A stretch of 25,576 nucleotides of DNA from UMGS1696 sp964621755. GTDB taxonomy: Bacteria > Bacillota > Clostridia > Oscillospirales > CAG-272. Shown piece after piece: positions 21,569 through 25,576 of the stretch (positions are counted from its first letter, which is position 1; each line of letters starts with the position of its first letter). Position numbers and translations under genes: made by a program. Location of the stretch: NCBI GenBank assembly GCA_964621755.1, contig CAZUPI010000035.1, forward strand, positions 1 to 25,576, given 5' to 3'. Under the pieces are notes generated by a model. The model had not been told where the DNA came from, searched no databases, and was given only the letters and a program-made list of their open reading frames with translations.

Positions 21569-22870
21569 TTACTGCTTTGGGGTGAGCTTTACACAGCACG
21601 GCGCATGTGGAGGAATTGTTTGAGTCAGAACCGGTGTGTTTGTGACTTGTTCGGATTTTGTCCACAGGTCGCGGACAGTATAGGTGTTTGCGGCGTCGAT
21701 GGGAAGCGTTATGGTGCGGACCTGATCCCCGTCCGCTAGGTTAAACATGGCTGCATAGTACGCGCCGTCGTCCGATTTGCTCATCCAGGCGGCGAATTTA
21801 TCGGTGCGGCAGAGCTGCACGCTGTCGTGCGCGGATTGATTCATGGCGATGATTTCGTCGTTTGTTATCATGGAGAGGGTCTCGTCGTCGAGAAGGGTCA
21901 TTTCGCATCCGAGAATGAGCGGGGATCGGAAGATGGACCACAGGGTCAACATGGTGCGGACTTCGTCATTTGAGAAGTTGGTATGCCTGCCTTTTTTGCC
22001 GTCCCCTCGATTGAAGACCTCGATTGTGCCCAGCGGGAGCATATCGCAGTCGGGATAGCAGCCCGGCTTGACATACGGCTGCCAGCGCTCGCAGCGTTCG
22101 AACATAGCGTAGAGCTGACGCCAGTTGTCCCAGAAATCCCCGGTCATGCGCCACATATTGGCGTTTTGGGAAAGGTGATACGCCGCGTCAAGCGAAGCGG
22201 GGCCAGGGGAAAGACTGAGCACTATTTTGCGGCCGCACTTGTCAATAGCGGCACGAATGAGCTCGATCTCGCGCCGTGCGGAGTAGGGATCATACGGCTT
22301 GAACTCCGTGACGCAGATGTCGTCTACCTTCACAAAGTCCACGCCCCACGAGGCGTACAGTTCAAACAGAGAATCATAGTACTCACCAGCTCCCTTTGCG
22401 GCGGGATTCACACCATACATATCGGTATTCCATGAGCAAAGCGAAAAGGGATGTGCGATATCGCGCGCGGTAGCGTCGGTTCCCTTGATAGGGGAGGCCG
22501 CATGTACCGCCTGACGAGGGATTCCGCGCATGATGTGGATGCCGAATTTCAGTCCCATCGCATGGATTTTTTCCGCAATCGGTGCAAATCCACGCCCGCC
22601 GGCAGCAGACGGAAACCGATTTTCTGCCGGAATGAGTCGTGAAAACGCATCCATAGCGAGCGGATAGAAATTGTTATACCGGCAGTCGCGTGCCAGTGGC
22701 TCGTACCACTGAATATCGCAGACCACATACTGGTAGCCGTGCTCCTTCAGATGCGCCGCCATGTACGCCGCATTCTCCAACAACTGCTTTTCATTCACAG
22801 ACGCGCCGTAGCAGTCCCATGAATTCCACCCCATCGGGGGACTCATTGCTGCGTTGTTTTTATTTATCAT
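21569..22870 (-). CDS. Glycoside hydrolase family 27 protein (alpha-galactosidase-like)
   Basis: A 433-residue enzyme with the GH27 opening PPMGWNSWDCYG (about 11-22). The nucleophile is Asp183 in the FVKVDD strand, equivalent to KxDNC. The acid/base is Asp245 in the WRMTGD segment, equivalent to the RxxxD motif. A C-terminal beta domain follows the barrel. Known GH27 activities include alpha-galactosidase, alpha-N-acetylgalactosaminidase and beta-L-arabinopyranosidase; sequence alone does not settle which. There is no signal peptide, so it acts in the cytoplasm on imported oligosaccharides. GGAGG lies six bases before the ATG. It follows the GH127-like gene by 50 bases and is probably co-transcribed with it. 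Confidence 0.88.
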   Translation of the reverse strand: MINKNNAAMSPPMGWNSWDCYGASVNEKQLLENAAYMAAHLKEHGYQYVVCDIQWYEPLARDCRYNNFYPLAMDAFSRLIPAENRFPSAAGGRGFAPIAEKIHAMGLKFGIHIMRGIPRQAVHAASPIKGTDATARDIAHPFSLCSWNTDMYGVNPAAKGAGEYYDSLFELYASWGVDFVKVDDICVTEFKPYDPYSARREIELIRAAIDKCGRKIVLSLSPGPASLDAAYHLSQNANMWRMTGDFWDNWRQLYAMFERCERWQPYVKPGCYPDCDMLPLGTIEVFNRGDGKKGRHTNFSNDEVRTMLTLWSIFRSPLILGCEMTLLDDETLSMITNDEIIAMNQSAHDSVQLCRTDKFAAWMSKSDDGAYYAAMFNLADGDQVRTITLPIDAANTYTVRDLWTKSEQVTNTPVLTQTIPPHAPCCVKLTPKQ

Positions 22871-22920
22871 AGTGGACCTCCAGCTTTATCTAGTTTTAAA
22901 AATCTTGAGTGAGGCATCCT

Positions 22921-24759
22921 TTACTCCGCAAACGGGATTTCCGTCAAACGGAGGGTCGTGGAGCCATAGGGGATGAATTTCATGGAGACAGCTTCGCTCT
23001 CCGGGACGAGGGATTCGGGGGTGAGGCGGGCCACCATGTTGTAGTCCTTCTCGTAGCCCCACTTGATGTGTTGCATGGGAACGGAGAGGGTGATGGGCGG
23101 ATTTTCCGTGGAGAAGGGGATATCGGAAATTTCACCGGATTCGTGGACCGCGATTTCTCCTTTGGCGAAGGCGTACTGCCAGTCTGTGGTCGGGCGGATT
23201 TCCCAGTCGCAGTACGGGTATTGGCGCACGACGCTACCAGTCGTGTATTCGCGCTTCGTCCATTCCTCGCCGATTGCGAGAGAATATACAAGGGGGCCGC
23301 GCTCAATTGCGTACATACCGCGCGGGCGGGATATGTATTTGACGTCGAATGTCATTTCGAGAGTGACGACGGAGGTGCCGGACCAGATGCGCTTCAGGGA
23401 GATTACGGCACCGGGCTCGACCTCGCTGCCGTCGATTTTTGCGGATACGGCGCATGACGGAACGCGCAGGGTTAAGGTGAAATCGCACGCACCATCTACG
23501 GTGACGATGTAGTTTACCCTTCCGCCGAAGGGGTAGAGGGTGTCCGATTCGACCGAAACTTTGTGTCCGTCGATTGTCGTGTCGACTTTCGCCGGAGCGA
23601 TAGCTGCGGATGCGATGCCGTCTTCAGCCTTCATGAAGGTGGACATGGCGAATTTCGGGAATCCTTGGTTGAAGTTTGCAGTACAGCAGCCAAAGTTTGG
23701 CTCCAGACCGAACAGGTGCGATTCCGGACCGTTGGTCCTGAAAATGACGTGACCAGGGTCGAGCTTGACGCACGCGACTTGGTTCACCATTTGGTCGTAC
23801 TGGTGCGCCCACATGTCAGGCGTTACCGTGGCGGGGAGCGCGTTGTATGCGAGCTTTTCGAGACGGTCAGCCCAAATCGGATTTCCGGTGAGCGAGTAGA
23901 GGACCTCGTAGGAGTACATGGCTTCCACAACGCTGCACAGCTCCGCGCCTTGAATCGGACTGTTGCCGGACAGGCATTCGTCGCCGGTGAAATGCCCTAT
24001 AGCGGTGCCGTGATAGGTGAAGAGCTGGTCGAGCATGTATTCGGAGAAGCTATCGTCGACTTCGCCGTCAAGAAGAGAGACCAACCCTCCTTCTTTGATT
24101 GCCATAGCCTGGTTGACCACGTGGGATTCCTGCTTCCATTCGTTCAGCGGCTCCTTGTACGGCCAATCGGAGTAGAGTTCTTCGTAGTTCATACCCTGTT
24201 TGCGCAGCAGCTTTGCGAGGTCGAGAAGCCATTCCTCCGGGTAGATTTCGTACAGGCGGTAAATCGGAATCAGGCACTCAAACCAGCGGGAGTGTGCCCA
24301 GCCGAAAATCGGATGCGCCTCGATGTGGGATTTCAGATTTTTTAAGGAGCGATAGACCGCGTCCGGAATTCGCTCGTCCCCTGAGCAGTCGTAGTAGAGC
24401 ATGAGCACCTTGTCAATAAGGTAAAGCGCCCACATGTCATAGCCGGCGCGCTCCTCATCGCTGCAGGGACAAAGCCAGCCGTCCTCTTTCTGACCGTCGA
24501 GAATCGCGTTTATGTACCGTTTTGCGCGCGCGATTTTGTCTTCATCCCCGAGCAGATATGCGAGCGGAAGGAAGCCGTCGAGCCAGTAGGGGACCCGTTC
24601 CCATCCCTCGCAGGTCCCGCCAATCCAGCGGCTGTCGCGGATATCGGGCCAGATTTTATCTAGGTTGCCGGACAGACCGTCCGCTTGGATTTCGAGCTGC
24701 CGCTTCAACCACCCGGTCGGCTTCAGCTCAGAAGAATGAAAAAATCTATATTTCTGCAT
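22921..24759 (-). CDS. Glycoside hydrolase family 127-type protein (beta-L-arabinofuranosidase-like)
   Basis: A 612-residue protein of the former DUF1680 group. The N-terminal (alpha/alpha)6-barrel region includes an HGTAIGHFTGDECLSG segment (about 250-265). The metal/catalytic cysteine cluster of GH127 is visible as E273-x-C275 (AELC) and the pair C358-C359 (FGCCTANFNQG). In characterised enzymes Cys and Glu residues at these places bind zinc, and one Cys is the nucleophile. The C-terminal part is beta-rich. The start is uncertain between ATG at 24768 and 24759; GGAAAGGA precedes both, and I chose the inner one for spacing. There is no signal peptide. Partnered with the downstream GH27 gene, it suggests breakdown of plant arabinose/galactose glycans. 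Related GH families share this fold, so the exact activity is uncertain. Confidence 0.82.
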   Translation of the reverse strand: MQKYRFFHSSELKPTGWLKRQLEIQADGLSGNLDKIWPDIRDSRWIGGTCEGWERVPYWLDGFLPLAYLLGDEDKIARAKRYINAILDGQKEDGWLCPCSDEERAGYDMWALYLIDKVLMLYYDCSGDERIPDAVYRSLKNLKSHIEAHPIFGWAHSRWFECLIPIYRLYEIYPEEWLLDLAKLLRKQGMNYEELYSDWPYKEPLNEWKQESHVVNQAMAIKEGGLVSLLDGEVDDSFSEYMLDQLFTYHGTAIGHFTGDECLSGNSPIQGAELCSVVEAMYSYEVLYSLTGNPIWADRLEKLAYNALPATVTPDMWAHQYDQMVNQVACVKLDPGHVIFRTNGPESHLFGLEPNFGCCTANFNQGFPKFAMSTFMKAEDGIASAAIAPAKVDTTIDGHKVSVESDTLYPFGGRVNYIVTVDGACDFTLTLRVPSCAVSAKIDGSEVEPGAVISLKRIWSGTSVVTLEMTFDVKYISRPRGMYAIERGPLVYSLAIGEEWTKREYTTGSVVRQYPYCDWEIRPTTDWQYAFAKGEIAVHESGEISDIPFSTENPPITLSVPMQHIKWGYEKDYNMVARLTPESLVPESEAVSMKFIPYGSTTLRLTEIPFAE

Positions 24760-24814
24760 AAAATACATTCCTTTCCTGAGAACTTGAAAATCTTGCGGAA
24801 AATGACATGCTGTA

Positions 24815-25504
24815 TTATTCCGCGTGCGCGAGCCGGATGACAGCCTTGGCGGAGTTTTCCGCGGCCGCTCTGGCAAAGGCAGGATAATCCTCACATGCGC
24901 CCGAGTCCGCGTCGTCGGAAATGGCACGGATAACGGTAAACGGAACTTTGTTTACATAACAAACTTGTCCGATAGCCGCTCCCTCCATTTCACACGCTAT
25001 CGCGCCGAAGTTTTGAACGATTCTGTCCTTGTCCTCTTGGGCGGCGATGAATTTATCTCCCGTCGCGATGGCGCCGAGGAGGGTGTTGATTCCCATGCCG
25101 CGCACGATTTCGCATATTTTAGCGGAAAGAGCCTTATCCGCCGGGATTTTGACGATGTTGATTCCCGAAATGAGCCCAACTGGGTCGCCGAGTGCGGAGG
25201 TATCCATGTCGTGCTGGACCATTTCCGATGCCACTGCGACGTCGCCGACCGACAGCTGTTTGGTCAGGGTACCGCCGACGCCGGTATTGATGATCGCATC
25301 CGGGGCATATTTTACAATCATAGTCTGTGCGCACATTGCCGCAAAGACTTTTCCGATTCCACACACGGAAAGGACCGCATCCGTACCGCCGAGTTTGCCG
25401 AGGCAGTATTCGATGCCGCCGCACGTTTCGCGTGTGACGTCGGTCATGGCTGCTTTTATATGTTCCGCTTCCATTCGCATGGCCGCGATGATTCCGAGTT
25501 TCAT
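24815..25504 (-). CDS. mtnN: 5'-Methylthioadenosine/S-adenosylhomocysteine nucleosidase
   Basis: This 229-residue cytoplasmic enzyme cleaves adenine from methylthioadenosine and S-adenosylhomocysteine, serving methionine recycling and autoinducer-2 precursor formation. Catalytic residues match E. coli numbering: Glu12 (RMEAE), Glu174 (CEMEGAA) and Asp197 (ISDDAD). NTGVGGTL near 73-80 is the phosphorylase-fold glycine motif. Length is typical. A GAGG-type ribosome site lies about 11 bases before the ATG. The GH127-like gene starts 55 bases after its stop without a clear terminator or promoter between, so read-through is possible, but a functional link is doubtful. Confidence 0.95.
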   Translation of the reverse strand: MKLGIIAAMRMEAEHIKAAMTDVTRETCGGIEYCLGKLGGTDAVLSVCGIGKVFAAMCAQTMIVKYAPDAIINTGVGGTLTKQLSVGDVAVASEMVQHDMDTSALGDPVGLISGINIVKIPADKALSAKICEIVRGMGINTLLGAIATGDKFIAAQEDKDRIVQNFGAIACEMEGAAIGQVCYVNKVPFTVIRAISDDADSGACEDYPAFARAAAENSAKAVIRLAHAE

Positions 25505-25522
25505 GATTCAGGTATCCTCGTT

Positions 25523-25576
25523 TCAGTCAAGTTGCATTTCCCATCCGCACGCGTCGCTGGGCATTCTCCAGTCTCC
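25523..25576 (-). CDS. 3' tip of an unidentified gene
   Basis: Seventeen codons ending in TGA at 25525-25523 read GDWRMPSDACGWEMQLD. This frame looks the most protein-like, but the other two minus-strand frames are also open at the window edge. One of them ends in a TGA that overlaps the mtnN ATG. Too little is visible to name a product, and the frame itself is uncertain. Confidence 0.3.
   Translation of the reverse strand, partial: GDWRMPSDACGWEMQLD

Noticed and set aside
24760..24927. 56-residue upstream extension of the GH127-like protein
   Set aside because: It overlaps the mtnN coding end, is rich in Pro/Arg like an out-of-frame translation, and lacks a ribosome site.

Overview
The window looks like chromosomal DNA of a spore-former-related, gut-type member of the Clostridia (Bacillota). 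The clues are a class 1B dihydroorotate dehydrogenase with its PyrK partner, an aspartate carbamoyltransferase with a PyrI regulatory subunit, an SpoIVFB-like site-2 protease, GTG and TTG starts behind strong GGAGG ribosome binding sites, and many short perfect hairpins between genes. This placement is an inference from gene content; no rRNA or tRNA gene is present to confirm it.

Layout. The left edge (minus) carries the 5' part of an APS kinase gene (cysC). It is divergent from a two-gene plus-strand unit: a small one-helix membrane protein followed by a minimal M50 metalloprotease. Next on the plus strand comes trkA-trkH (potassium uptake). Convergent to trkH is a minus-strand pair, an SPFH/band 7 membrane protein and a small ribbon-helix-helix protein. 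A solitary M14-type carboxypeptidase-like gene (minus) follows. Two plus-strand genes come after it: an unrecognised polytopic membrane protein and a trigger-factor-like FKBP lipoprotein.

From about 19.3 kb down to 9.1 kb (minus strand) lies one long pyrimidine operon, pyrC-carA-carB-pyrK-pyrD-pyrF-pyrE-pyrB-pyrI. It encodes every step from glutamine/bicarbonate to UMP. It starts from a near-consensus promoter and has a leader with an intrinsic terminator and a PyrR-like loop, so transcription attenuation by uridine nucleotides is likely.

The right part (all minus) holds an iron-dependent alcohol dehydrogenase, a zinc-ribbon membrane protein, a GH27 alpha-galactosidase-like enzyme, a GH127-type beta-L-arabinofuranosidase-like enzyme, an MTA/SAH nucleosidase (mtnN) and the 3' tip of one more gene. 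The two glycosidases probably act on plant galactose/arabinose side chains.

Most of the window is core metabolism. I did not find a convincing wholly new system. The points that merit a second look are the one-helix protein paired with the M50 protease, the SPFH plus ribbon-helix-helix pair with an operator-like tandem repeat at its promoter, a carboxypeptidase with altered metal-site residues, the permuted pyr gene order with its leader, and two families of short structured repeats scattered between genes.
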